Assembly: GCF_000423365.1 (NCBI RefSeq)
Contig: NZ_AUHV01000006.1
Coordinates: forward strand, 83,501-147,500
DNA: 64,000 nt
Direction of reading: 5' to 3'
Source: Maritalea myrionectae DSM 19524
GTDB lineage: Bacteria; Pseudomonadota; Alphaproteobacteria; Rhizobiales; Devosiaceae
Shown: positions 53,812-64,000 of the stretch, piece after piece
How positions within the stretch are numbered: the first letter of the stretch is position 1
How the letters are laid out: each line of letters opens with the position of its first letter
Made by a program: the position numbers and the translations under genes
Notes under the pieces: generated by a model
Databases searched by the model: none
What the model was told of the DNA's origin: nothing
The model's input: only the letters and a program-made list of their open reading frames with translations

Positions 53812-54399
53812 ATGAGACCTGGACAACAGAATAAACGTTCACGCGGCCGTGGTAACGGTCGGAAAAACGTCAATCCACTTTCTCGCAATTATGAGAGCAA
53901 CGGACCTGATATGAAGGTGCGAGGCAACGCGTCTCACATTGCTGAGAAATATGTGCAGCTTGCGCGCGACGCACAGGCCTCTGGCGATTCAGTCATGGCC
54001 GAAAACTATTTTCAGCACGCCGAGCACTATTTCCGCATCATTTCTGCCGCGCAAGCGCAGAATCAGGCACGGCAAGAGCAACGTCGTGAGCGGGATGATC
54101 AAGATCGTGGCCAAGGGCGCGACGATGATGATCAAGCCGATGACGATAAGTCAGCTGAAATGACGGCGGAGAAAGAAACGCCCACATCAGAAACTGAGCA
54201 AAACGACGACAATGCGTCGGAGTCGCCAGCAAATGATGAGATGGCGCAAGAAAAGCCAAAGCGCGCACCGCGTGCGCGTCGTCCACGTCGCAAGCCGACT
54301 GGCGATTCTGATTTGGCCGATGCACCGCAGCCCAAGCTGGGATCTGACGATGATGTGGCGCAGGAAGTTCCTGCTAAAAAAGCCGCTGCAGCAGAATAA
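53812..54399 (+). CDS. DUF4167-domain protein
   Basis: 195 residues. MRPGQQNKRSRGRG opening, then the conserved core NPLSRNYESNGPDMKVRGNA and AENYFQHAEHYFRIISAAQ (about residues 24-82), the DUF4167 domain of alphaproteobacteria. The remainder is low-complexity: Asp/Gln/Arg-rich, then acidic, then a basic RRPRRK cluster. The Arg-rich ends suggest nucleic-acid contact; the function is unknown. It has a gene-specific terminator. Confidence 0.9.
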   Translation: MRPGQQNKRSRGRGNGRKNVNPLSRNYESNGPDMKVRGNASHIAEKYVQLARDAQASGDSVMAENYFQHAEHYFRIISAAQAQNQARQEQRRERDDQDRGQGRDDDDQADDDKSAEMTAEKETPTSETEQNDDNASESPANDEMAQEKPKRAPRARRPRRKPTGDSDLADAPQPKLGSDDDVAQEVPAKKAAAAE

Positions 54400-54403
54400 T
54401 TCA

Positions 54404-54428
54404 AAGGACGGTTTAGCCGTCCTTTTTT
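54404..54428 (+). terminator. Terminator after DUF4167 gene
   Basis: AAGGACGG (54404-54411), loop TTTAG, CCGTCCTT (54417-54424), then a T-run. It overlaps the last codons of the convergent AraC-type gene. Confidence 0.9.
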
Positions 54429-55417
54429 ATGGCCAAAAACTGGTTGCGATAATGTGCCGGGCTGATGTTAAGCTGGGTGCGGAAATGATGACGCATGGTT
54501 TCAGGCGTGTTGAAGCCCGCCTTTTGCGCAATTTCATCCATGGTGAAATGGTCTTTTTCCAACAGTGATCGGGCGAAATAGATTCGCTCCTGGTTCAGCC
54601 ATTGGCTTGGGCTAAGGCCAACAATTTCTTGAAATCTTCGCATCAAAGTGCGTTCAGACATGTGACACAGATTGGCCAGTTTTTTGATCGGCCAAGGTTC
54701 GTCCAGCTTTTGCCGCACCTGATCAAGATATTTTGCCAAGCTGCCCTTTTGCGGGTGCGCGATGGGGCGCGGCACAAATTGTTTTTGGCCGCCTTCGCGG
54801 TGCGCGGGCAGCACCAAACGTTGCGCCACGCGGTTTGCTTCCTGGGTGCCAAAATCCTGCCGCACAATTTCCAGGCCGAGATCAAATCCCGCTGCTGACC
54901 CGGCGGAACTCATGATCTGCGCATCGCCACAATAAAGGACATTTTCTTCCACTTGGGCGGTCGTGGCTTCCGTCGCCAATTGATCTATATATTGCCAATG
55001 GGTGGTGATGGTTTTGCCGTGGGTGAGCCCTGCGCGCACCAGCAAAAAGATGCCGGAGCAAATGGTCATAAAGCGTGCGCCCGTGTGCATGGCGGCTTGA
55101 AGTGCATTTGCGATTTCTGGCGATACTGATTTGTGGGGCGGCCAGCCGGGCACGATGATCAGATCAAAGGTGAAAAGCCTCTCAAGTTGGGCCTGGCAAG
55201 ATGTGCGCAACCCGCCGGCCAACTGCAACTCACCCGATTCGATCGGCACGGTTTCGCATTGATATAGCGGCGCGGTTTTGGATTGGACGGTGTCAAAGAT
55301 CTCCACCGCGATGCCATATTCAAAGGTGCAAAGTTGATCATAGATCAATATCGCGACTTTTTTCGGTGTGACCTTGCGGGGCGCGACTGGTGATTGGATT
55401 GATGAGATTTGGTTCAT
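54413..55417 (-). CDS. AraC-family regulator with DJ-1/PfpI-like domain (FtrA-like)
   Basis: 334 residues. The N-terminal class I glutaminase-like (DJ-1/PfpI) domain covers about residues 18-190 (VAILIYDQLCTFEYGIAVEI; nucleophile-elbow-like TICSGIFLLVRAGL). The C-terminal AraC double helix-turn-helix (LANLCHMSERTLMRRFQEIV, AQKAGFNTPETMRHHFR) fits the FtrA/GlxA group. The target is probably a nearby or divergent transporter or metabolic gene; the divergent neighbour here is a small membrane protein. Confidence 0.92.
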   Translation of the reverse strand: MNQISSIQSPVAPRKVTPKKVAILIYDQLCTFEYGIAVEIFDTVQSKTAPLYQCETVPIESGELQLAGGLRTSCQAQLERLFTFDLIIVPGWPPHKSVSPEIANALQAAMHTGARFMTICSGIFLLVRAGLTHGKTITTHWQYIDQLATEATTAQVEENVLYCGDAQIMSSAGSAAGFDLGLEIVRQDFGTQEANRVAQRLVLPAHREGGQKQFVPRPIAHPQKGSLAKYLDQVRQKLDEPWPIKKLANLCHMSERTLMRRFQEIVGLSPSQWLNQERIYFARSLLEKDHFTMDEIAQKAGFNTPETMRHHFRTQLNISPAHYRNQFLAIKKDG

Positions 55418-55539
55418 TGTGTTTGGCCTGCCAAATGTGTTGGCGGTAATTTAACGCATGTGCGCATTTCTGCCAATGGCTGGCACATTTGGCCAAAGGG
55501 CGGTAAGCTGCGACCGTCCTTAAAATAATTGAGAAAAGT

Positions 55540-55800
55540 ATGTTTGAATCATTGTTGGCGCTGTTGGAGAGCAACGGTTTTAATTTGTTTATGATCGGCT
55601 GGATTGTCGCGCTGGCCGGTGGGGTTGTGCATATGATTGGCGGTGGCTTTAAAGATGGCCCCTCCAAAGTGCCGGTTTTGGGCAATTTTGAAGAAGTGAA
55701 GAAGGGCCAAAAAGGCTATCGCCAGCAGCAGGTTGCGGGCTGGATTTTCAAGCTTGGTGCGGCCATGATTGTGGTTGGTGGCATCACCCATTTTTTCTAA
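55540..55800 (+). CDS. Small membrane protein, unknown function
   Basis: 86 residues with two membrane helices (about residues 16-34 and 68-84) joined by a polar loop containing KDGPSKVPVLGNFEEVKKGQ. No family recognised. Divergent from the AraC-type regulator gene by about 120 bp, so it may be its target. A terminator follows. Confidence 0.6.
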   Translation: MFESLLALLESNGFNLFMIGWIVALAGGVVHMIGGGFKDGPSKVPVLGNFEEVKKGQKGYRQQQVAGWIFKLGAAMIVVGGITHFF

Positions 55801-55805
55801 AAAGG

Positions 55806-55843
55806 GAGCCAAAAGAGCGCTTTATTTTGAATTTGGCTCTTTT
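55806..55843 (+). terminator. Terminator after the small membrane protein gene
   Basis: GAGCCAAA (55806-55813) pairs with TTTGGCTC (55832-55839) around an 18-base loop, followed by TTTTA. Confidence 0.7.
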
Positions 55844-55992
55844 ATCCCCCCGAAGCGTACCTATATCTAACTTAACAGTCCGGCGTGCCAAGATGGGCGC
55901 CAATGGATAAGTTGAAACAAACAACGCTTCGAGACGTTTTAACCCGTGCTTTTTAGGCGGCTTAGAATGGGCGAGAGATGGAGAGTTGAGAT

Positions 55993-58629
<2,637 letters not shown>

Positions 58630-58658
58630 TTCACACTCCTCCTCAACGATGAAGGAAG

Positions 58659-58690
58659 CCCGGTGCTTTTTAAGTGCCGGGTTTTCTTTT
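58659..58690 (+). terminator. Terminator after clpB
   Basis: CCCGGTGC with GTGCCGGG (8 bp, two G-T pairs) around a T-rich loop, followed by TTTTCTTTTTT. Confidence 0.85.
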
Positions 58691-58701
58691 TTCCATCGCG
58701 C

Positions 58702-59136
58702 CTATTCGCCCGGCTTCACGATGATCGACAGGGCGATCACCACAACCTGCGCCGCAAAGGCGAAGAGGGGCAGATAATAATCGCCCAAGACCGCGGAGGA
58801 AATCGCGTAGGACCACGCGAGAAACGCCAGTGGCGTTACGGCCAAATGGGCTTTTCGGCTGGCATCATCAGGCGTGTATTTGATGATATAGGCGATGGTA
58901 GTGGCAAAAAAGACGGCAATTAGAATTGCCGCACCGATCAGCTTTTCATTGTCGCTCAGCGCCATGGCGATCAGTGCTGAATAGAGCGCGGTAAACCCCG
59001 CCAAAATCTCAGCCGGCACATATTTGGCAATGCGTTCGATCGCATTGTCTTTTTTGGCGGTTGAAACCTCGCCCTCCTGCAATGTTTTGAAATTCAAGTC
59101 GTCGGCGCGCCCCGGCGCAGTGACCCATCTGGACAT
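58702..59136 (-). CDS. Four-helix membrane protein, unknown function
   Basis: 144 residues. A polar N-terminus of about 38 residues (MSRWVTAPGRADDLNFKTLQ) is followed by four membrane helices at about residues 40-58, 66-84, 98-115 and 121-140. EILAGFTALYSALIAMAL and RKAHLAVTPLAFLAWSYAI are conserved-looking but I cannot name a family. It is monocistronic between clpB and the metallo-hydrolase gene. Confidence 0.65.
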   Translation of the reverse strand: MSRWVTAPGRADDLNFKTLQEGEVSTAKKDNAIERIAKYVPAEILAGFTALYSALIAMALSDNEKLIGAAILIAVFFATTIAYIIKYTPDDASRKAHLAVTPLAFLAWSYAISSAVLGDYYLPLFAFAAQVVVIALSIIVKPGE

Positions 59137-59266
59137 AGCTACCTCCCAAATATCAATTAAACATAGCTTTAATTGCGCGCCGCCTTTTCACAACTGTCAA
59201 GGGCACGGTGAGGTGTCGGGCCACAAGAGGTCGTAAGCCCGGCATTTGCACGCCGGGCCTTGCGCT

Positions 59267-60283
59267 TTAGCCGCCGTAGTTACGTGGGGCAGAAATATAG
59301 CGATAGCTGTTGTTCTGGCGTTCAACATATCCAAGTGAGGGGAAGTCCAAATGCATCCCCGCCACCATGGTCCGATCTGCGGCGGATTGATCAAGCAGTT
59401 TGGTGCGCGCTGCGGCCGAAAGGGCCGGGTCCGCATCAATAATTGTGGACCATTCCGGATGGCTGAACTGATAGGTTGGCGAGTGAATAATGTCGCCCCA
59501 AATCATCAGGCTTTGATTTTGGCTTTGAATGCGCACGCCCATATGTCCCATGGTATGGCCGGGCAACGGCACCGCAAACACGCCGGGCGCAATTTCGGTT
59601 TCTTTTTTCATGCTGACCAAATTGCGTTGATCTTTATACGGCAGCACCTGTCCGCGTGAATATTGCACGAATGGCGCAAACTCTTTTGGCAAATAGGCCA
59701 TTTTCTCGTCGTCAAAGGAATCAGTCCATTCCGTTTCTGAGAGCACAAGTTCGACTTGGGGCAGGGTCTTTTTGCCGTTTTCGTCAACAAGTCCAGCCAC
59801 GTGGTCAGTGTGCATATGTGTCAGGAACATCATATCAATTTGCTCCGGCGCAATGCCCGCCAGGTCCAATCCGTTCCGCCATGCGCCCACGGTGGGCGAC
59901 AAAAAGCTGGGTGCGCCGGCATCTATGGCGATGATCGTGCCAGCGGTGCGGATGACGTAGCTATTGACCGCAATCGAAATCAAATTGGGATCATAATTCT
60001 TATATGCCAGCCGCGCTGCCTCTTGCGCTTCGTCCGGATCAAGACCCAGCATGATTTGACTTGGCAAAGCCGTATATCCATCGGCGATGGCGATCACCTC
60101 GATCTCGCCGACCATATGCCGGAAAATTTCGGTTTCAGCGTGCATTGGTGTTGCCGAGGAAGCTGTCGCCTGCTCTGTGTTGGCCCGTCCTTGCGGGACC
60201 ACGCCGAGCATGATCGGGGCGGCCGCCATAAAGGACAGAACTCTGCGGCGATCTATTGGTTTGTTGCTGGGGGAGTTGCTCAT
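59267..60283 (-). CDS. Exported MBL-fold metallo-hydrolase
   Basis: 338 residues from ATG 60283. The N-terminus has a Tat-like start (DRRRVLSFMAAAPIMLGVVP), then the metallo-beta-lactamase domain: IAIDAGAPSF, the HxHxDH motif in FLTHMHTDHVAGL, LPGHTMGHMGVRI, WGDIIHSP. Two zinc ions are expected. Possible substrates include lactones and esters; the protein is near the AHL-lactonase-like and general Tat-MBL groups. It is divergent from a LysR gene that likely controls it. Confidence 0.9.
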   Translation of the reverse strand: MSNSPSNKPIDRRRVLSFMAAAPIMLGVVPQGRANTEQATASSATPMHAETEIFRHMVGEIEVIAIADGYTALPSQIMLGLDPDEAQEAARLAYKNYDPNLISIAVNSYVIRTAGTIIAIDAGAPSFLSPTVGAWRNGLDLAGIAPEQIDMMFLTHMHTDHVAGLVDENGKKTLPQVELVLSETEWTDSFDDEKMAYLPKEFAPFVQYSRGQVLPYKDQRNLVSMKKETEIAPGVFAVPLPGHTMGHMGVRIQSQNQSLMIWGDIIHSPTYQFSHPEWSTIIDADPALSAAARTKLLDQSAADRTMVAGMHLDFPSLGYVERQNNSYRYISAPRNYGG

Positions 60284-60306
60284 TTTTGCTCTCTTATTGA
60301 TTTCAG

Positions 60307-60343
60307 ACAACAATATAAGTAATGATTTTGATGGATTTGTTGT
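60307..60343. promoter_or_regulatory. Candidate LysR-type operator
   Basis: ACAACAA (60307-60313) and TTGTTGT (60337-60343), a perfect 7-bp inverted repeat in the 97-bp gap between the divergent metallo-hydrolase and LysR genes. Confidence 0.5.
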
Positions 60344-60380
60344 ATCTGCTGATTTGTTATCTCGGGCATAAGGAATGCTT

Positions 60381-61310
60381 ATGGAAGACTTGCACCCTTT
60401 GCGTTGTTTGGTGTCCGCATTGGATGTGGGGTCGCTGACGGGTGCAGCCCAAACACTTGGAATCAGTCAGCCCGCGCTCTCGCAAAAGATCAAAGCCTTG
60501 GAAGCCCTTTATGGGCAGAAGCTGCTGACGCGCACGCGGTCAGGGGTTGAGGCCACGTTGGCGGGGCAAGTTGCCTATGGCTTTGGTCAACGCATTGGGC
60601 AGGAGTTGGATGAACTGCGCGTGGAACTCGATTCGTTGCAGGGCGTCATTTCAGGGCATATTCGCATTACCGCGGGCCAATCGTTGAGCCAGACCTATCT
60701 GGGGGAGGTGGTGATCGCGCTCAAGTCCAAATATCGCGACCTTGAGGTTGAGCTGGTTGTTTCGGACAAGTTGTTGGATATCGAAAAAGAGAAAATTGAC
60801 TTTGCAATCCGCTTCGGTTCGCCTGGCTGGGGCGGTGGCGTTGCCCGCAAAATTGGAGATGTTCAGTCGGTTTTGGCAGCGACCCCAGCCTATTTGAACG
60901 CGCGAGGACGACCCACTTCTCCAGACGAGATCGAGCAGTTGGACTTTATCCAATATAAGGACGACACCGAGAAGTCCGTTGTTGGGGTAACCTATCGTGG
61001 GCAAAAGTTGACGGTGCCCGTTACCCCCAGCTTGACGGCAGAGGACCCAAATCTGATCGCGCATGCGCTTGAAAAAGGGCTTGGGTTTACAAAGGCCCCG
61101 CTTTTTTTTGTGCAGGAGCGTATCGATAGGGGGCTATTTGAAGAAGTGTTGCCGGGATGTCGGCCCATCCCTAAACCATTTTTTCTGATTCAGCGTGAGC
61201 AGGTGCGCAATACAGCTCGGGCAAAACTATTTCAAAAAACCTTGTTTGAAACATTATCGAAAGCGCCGGGGATCACAATCTTGCCGGATCTCTTGTCGCG
61301 AGACCAATAA
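60381..61310 (+). CDS. LysR-family transcriptional regulator
   Basis: 309 residues from ATG 60381 (AAGGA six bases upstream; an ATG two codons earlier is too close to it). The helix-turn-helix spans about residues 17-38 (GSLTGAAQTLGISQPALSQKI), followed by the LysR substrate-binding fold. Autoregulation and control of the divergent metallo-hydrolase gene are the usual pattern. Confidence 0.92.
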   Translation: MEDLHPLRCLVSALDVGSLTGAAQTLGISQPALSQKIKALEALYGQKLLTRTRSGVEATLAGQVAYGFGQRIGQELDELRVELDSLQGVISGHIRITAGQSLSQTYLGEVVIALKSKYRDLEVELVVSDKLLDIEKEKIDFAIRFGSPGWGGGVARKIGDVQSVLAATPAYLNARGRPTSPDEIEQLDFIQYKDDTEKSVVGVTYRGQKLTVPVTPSLTAEDPNLIAHALEKGLGFTKAPLFFVQERIDRGLFEEVLPGCRPIPKPFFLIQREQVRNTARAKLFQKTLFETLSKAPGITILPDLLSRDQ

Positions 61311-61932
61311 TTCAATTTTAGGGTCAACGAATGGCCATTTCGCTATTTTCCCGCTTGCGTCACGCTCGCCGACCTCTAGTTGCCTGACTAACTTGGGTTT
61401 TTGTGCGTGACCGCATTAAAAAACACAAACTTATCTCCGGGCGAGTTTGTGCGGGTATACTGGCGTCATCTTCTTTTGGCCGCGTGGGCTGCTGACGGGC
61501 AGTGGTGGCACATCGCTTTTGTGATGAAAGAAGAGGTTGGGGCAGATTTTGGACGCAGGATCTGTCGCCCTTTTTGAGTTCAGCCCGACACCGAGGGCCA
61601 ATCTGCTTTGGTCAGATTGCGGGACTATTGGGTCAGCACCCCGGATTCCTCAAATCGGAGCGCATAAACCGACCGCGCGAGGCGTTTATCGTCTCACTTC
61701 ATTGTCGATACGAACGAGACCATATGCGCCTCGCGCCCCACATCAACGTTGTGCCTTTCAGGCGCAGCGATCTTTGTGCTGGCTGTTTGGGCCGAAGGTG
61801 AGGCATAGCATTCGCGCCACGCAAATGGTGCGTTTTTGATTGACGAATGAATCTGACCGTTGGCGAATAGGCGCTTCAACAGGCGGCATATTCGCGGCAC
61901 GTCGCAGGCTCAAATTGAGCTTGCGAGGTGGT
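61311..61932. other. 622-bp region without a supportable gene
   Basis: Open frames here (for example 61502-61801 on the plus strand) have no ribosome site, odd composition and no recognisable product. It may hold decayed coding sequence. The last 90 bp must contain the promoter of the DoxX-like gene. Confidence 0.5.
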
Positions 61933-62460
61933 ATGACTTTTTTGACTGAACTTGGCGGGGTGTTGTCCCCCTTCAAAAATCTGCTGTTTTTAACCGGGGC
62001 ATTGTTGGCGCCAAGTTTGGTGGCCCTGGTGGCGCGACAAGTGGGCTTGGGGCGACATTTCGCCCCGCAACTCTGGGGTAGATTGGGCATCGCGATCTTC
62101 TTGGTGATGACCGCCAGTGCTCATTTTAGCAATCCCGGCGCGATGGCGGCGATGTTGCCCGGCTTTTTGCCCCTGCGAATCGAGATTGTGGTGTTGACCG
62201 GTTTTTTGGAAATTGCATTGGGGCTGGCAATTTTGGTGCCGCAGGTGCAACGGCTTGTGGGCTGGGCCATTATGGCAATGCTGCTTGGGTTTCTCCCCGC
62301 CAATATATTTGCAGCGCTGAATTATATTCCTTTTGGCGGCGCTGAGATGGGGCCTGCCTATTTGTTGGTGCGGGTGCCTTATCAGGCGCTGTTGATCGGC
62401 TTTGTATTTTGGGCCAGCCAAACGGGCAACAGGAGGCCAAGGGAACGAACCAAGCAATAG
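61933..62460 (+). CDS. DoxX-like membrane protein
   Basis: 175 residues from ATG 61933 (GAGGTGGT right before). Four to five membrane helices. WGRLGIAIFLVMTASAHFSN, then LRIEIVVLTGFLEIALGLAI and GPAYLLVRVPYQALLI, resembles the DoxX/DoxD-like four-helix family, thought to act in redox or membrane stress. The exact function is unknown. Confidence 0.75.
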   Translation: MTFLTELGGVLSPFKNLLFLTGALLAPSLVALVARQVGLGRHFAPQLWGRLGIAIFLVMTASAHFSNPGAMAAMLPGFLPLRIEIVVLTGFLEIALGLAILVPQVQRLVGWAIMAMLLGFLPANIFAALNYIPFGGAEMGPAYLLVRVPYQALLIGFVFWASQTGNRRPRERTKQ

Positions 62461-62517
62461 TCTAATTGCACGGCGGTGCGATTCGTCATATTCTTGGATT
62501 AAGGAGCGCGGAATCGG

Positions 62518-62865
62518 ATGGGTAAATCGACCAGAGTTGAGATACCAGACCAGCAATTGGCGGCGTTCGACCATTTGGTTGAACGCTTCGCTGATATTGA
62601 GCGCAAAGGCAAAACGTCACCCTACACATCTGTAAACGGACATATGTTTAGCCTTTTGGGCAAGGATGGCGTGTTGGGCATTCGGTTGAGTAAAGCGGAT
62701 CAAGCCAGGTTTCGCGCGCAATATGAGAGTGGCGATTTTATTCAACATGGTGCGGTGATGCGCGACTATGTGAAAGTGCCCAATGATTTATTGCTAGATA
62801 TTACGGCGATGGTGCCCTGGTTTGAAAAGAGCCATCAACATGCACAATCGCTTAAACCAAAATGA
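62518..62865 (+). CDS. TfoX-N-terminal-like conserved hypothetical protein
   Basis: 115 residues. RKGKTSPYTSVNGHMFSLLG, then VLGIRLSKADQARF and DYVKVPNDLL, matches a group of short proteins related to the TfoX/Sxy N-terminal (YjbR-like) fold. A role in competence is not implied; the function is unknown. TAAGGAG lies about 17 bases before ATG. It is 34 bp before the CBS-pair gene and probably shares its transcript. Confidence 0.65.
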   Translation: MGKSTRVEIPDQQLAAFDHLVERFADIERKGKTSPYTSVNGHMFSLLGKDGVLGIRLSKADQARFRAQYESGDFIQHGAVMRDYVKVPNDLLLDITAMVPWFEKSHQHAQSLKPK

Positions 62866-62899
62866 TACTTTAAGCAGCCCGGTAAATGAGGAGGAATTT

Positions 62900-63328
62900 A
62901 TGCGAATTGGTGATATTCTGGACGAGAAGGGTGGCGATGTCTTTACGCTGTCGGAATCAGCGCTGGTCGCCGACGCAGTGGATGTGCTGGGTGAGAACAA
63001 TATCGGTGTGGTGGTGATCACAGGCGCCGATGGCGGCGTAGTGGGTATTTTGTCGGAGCGTGACATTGTGCGCCGTTTGCGGGAACATGGAGCCGCGGCG
63101 ATCGAAACCGGCCTGTCGAAATGCATGACGCGCGATCCATTTACTTGTTCACGCGATGTTGGGTTGGACGAGGTGATGGGCACCATGTCCAAGCGACGTA
63201 TTCGGCATATGCCAGTTGTGGAATCAGGCAAATTGCTTGGGTTGGTTTCAATCGGCGATATTGTGAAGCGCAAGATTGAGCAAACCGAGCGGGAAGCCGC
63301 AGCCTTGCGTGACTATATTGCGTCCTAG
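62900..63328 (+). CDS. CBS-pair protein
   Basis: 142 residues from ATG 62900 with a very strong GAGGAGG seven bases upstream. Two CBS domains: VFTLSESALVADAVDVLGEN with GILSERDIVRRLREHG, and CMTRDPFTCSRDVGLDEVM with LLGLVSIGDIVKRKIEQ. It binds adenosine nucleotides in related proteins. No effector domain is attached. It ends two bases before the convergent M23 gene stop. Confidence 0.93.
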   Translation: MRIGDILDEKGGDVFTLSESALVADAVDVLGENNIGVVVITGADGGVVGILSERDIVRRLREHGAAAIETGLSKCMTRDPFTCSRDVGLDEVMGTMSKRRIRHMPVVESGKLLGLVSIGDIVKRKIEQTEREAAALRDYIAS

Positions 63329-63331
63329 GCT

Positions 63332-64000
63332 TTAATTGCCTGCATCCGCCACATTGATTGGCGCGCTCGGTTCGCGCGCCATCAAATCATCGATTTGAGC
63401 CATGGTCTGGTCGAACTTTGCGCGATATCTATTGGGCAATGATTTGTCCCGTGGCAAGCGCACGCTGAGTGGATCAACGGTGCGGCCGTTGATTTTAATC
63501 TCGTAGTGCAAGTGCGGCCCGGTGGAGTAACCGGTTGACCCGACATAGCCAATGATTTGGCCCTGACGCACGCGGGTGCCCGGTTGCATGCCACTGGCGA
63601 TGCGGTTCATGTGGGCATATGCGGTTTGGTAGCCATTTGCGTGGTTCAGCTCGACAAAGCGGCCATAGCCCGACACCCATTGCGCCCGTTTCACCACTCC
63701 GTCGCCACCGGCATAAACCGGGGTGCCTGTGCGCGCAGCCAGGTCAACGCCGGTATGCAGCTTGCGGGTTTTGAAAATCGGGTGAATACGGTAGCCATAG
63801 TTTGAGCGCAAGCGGCCGCCACCTTCAAGCGGCCGGCGCATCAAAAACTTCTTGCCCGTTTGGCCGTTTTCATCAAAGAAATCGACCACGCCATCTTCGG
63901 TTTGGAAGCGATACATGTGGCGCTCTGTCCCCGCGAGTTGAAGGCCGATATAAAGAAGTTCCTTGTTGCCATCGGCATCTGGCTCAGTTTGCAGCATTTG
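63332..64000 (-). CDS. M23-family murein endopeptidase (C-terminal part, cut by window edge)
   Basis: The frame is open to the last base, so the gene continues outside the window; 222 residues are seen. The M23 domain is complete, with the metal His in RSNYGYRIHPIFKTRKLHTG and LHTGVDLAARTGTPVYAGGD, and the catalytic HLHYEIKINGR. It cuts peptidoglycan cross-bridges in the periplasm. The tail after the domain is about 40 residues. Confidence 0.95.
   Translation of the reverse strand, partial: QMLQTEPDADGNKELLYIGLQLAGTERHMYRFQTEDGVVDFFDENGQTGKKFLMRRPLEGGGRLRSNYGYRIHPIFKTRKLHTGVDLAARTGTPVYAGGDGVVKRAQWVSGYGRFVELNHANGYQTAYAHMNRIASGMQPGTRVRQGQIIGYVGSTGYSTGPHLHYEIKINGRTVDPLSVRLPRDKSLPNRYRAKFDQTMAQIDDLMAREPSAPINVADAGN

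Noticed and set aside
55855..55870. Sigma-32 -10 box (CCTATAT) for clpB
   Set aside because: No CTTG-type -35 at the proper distance; kept only as a weak hint.
61502..61801. 99-codon plus-strand ORF in the gap before the DoxX-like gene
   Set aside because: No ribosome site, atypical composition and no family resemblance.

Overview
The window looks like a chromosomal segment of an alphaproteobacterium of the order Hyphomicrobiales (Rhizobiales), possibly near Devosiaceae/Maritalea. This rests on the set of core genes and their order (M48 lipoprotein, CarD, FdxA, S4 protein, SUV3-like helicase; CobS/CobT with a J-domain protein; AroK/AroB with a CorC-type protein; a small membrane ORF in front of xerD; LysC, PtsP, PrfA, PrmC, DUF4167), on the CTTGA-loop palindromes, and on moderately GC-rich codon use. 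The genus is a guess. Most of the sequence is ordinary, densely packed housekeeping DNA. Nothing here is a CRISPR array, a prophage or an intact insertion sequence.

Layout. 0-10 kb: 3' end of an Hsp70-like (YegD-type) gene, two tandem BLUF photoreceptor genes, tRNA-Arg(CCT), a secreted nuclease, an M48 protease lipoprotein, CarD, ferredoxin FdxA, and an S4 protein abutting a SUV3-like helicase. 10-24 kb: rpmB, a queuosine-precursor transporter with a candidate pseudoknot leader, a TetR/HCCA-isomerase/DUF6326 divergent unit with twin operators, an M42 peptidase, cobT-cobS, a J-domain protein, BolA, CorC, aroB-aroK, xerD and accA. 24-39 kb: an L,D-transpeptidase lipoprotein behind a perfect 12-bp palindrome, an SLC13 permease, a UDG-fold protein overlapping an unknown gene, a deleted VOC relic, secA, ppiC-argJ-mutT, an orphan Flp pilin, comF, grxC, a nitrilase-family hydrolase and DUF1178.

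39.6-47 kb is the least ordinary part. An MFS gene is followed by a CBS-BON gene whose promoter carries an FNR/FixK box at exactly -41.5. A soluble double-PAS chemoreceptor comes next. An 814-bp gene-free stretch then holds four members of a palindrome family, and a further copy lies at 42.2 kb. Beyond it sits an AT-richer island with two unrecognised genes, the remains of a second SNase-type nuclease, a small membrane ORF, and a 265-bp direct duplication of the ubiG 3' end that brackets 483 bp of foreign-looking DNA.

47-64 kb returns to core functions: ubiG, lysC, ptsP, prfA-prmC, DUF4167, an FtrA-like AraC regulator, clpB, a divergent LysR/metallo-hydrolase pair, a DoxX-like membrane protein, a CBS-pair protein and the 3' part of an M23 endopeptidase cut off by the window edge.

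Functional themes are protein quality control (Hsp70, J-domain, ClpB, M48, PpiC, SecA), translation (tRNA, L28, PrfA, PrmC), amino-acid and cofactor synthesis (AroB/K, ArgJ, LysC, CobS/T, UbiG), envelope maintenance, and light/redox sensing (BLUF, PAS, CBS, FNR box). I saw no complete new defence or mobile system. The best candidates for something undescribed are the 44.8-46.9 kb island, the yhhQ leader and the twin-operator TetR unit.
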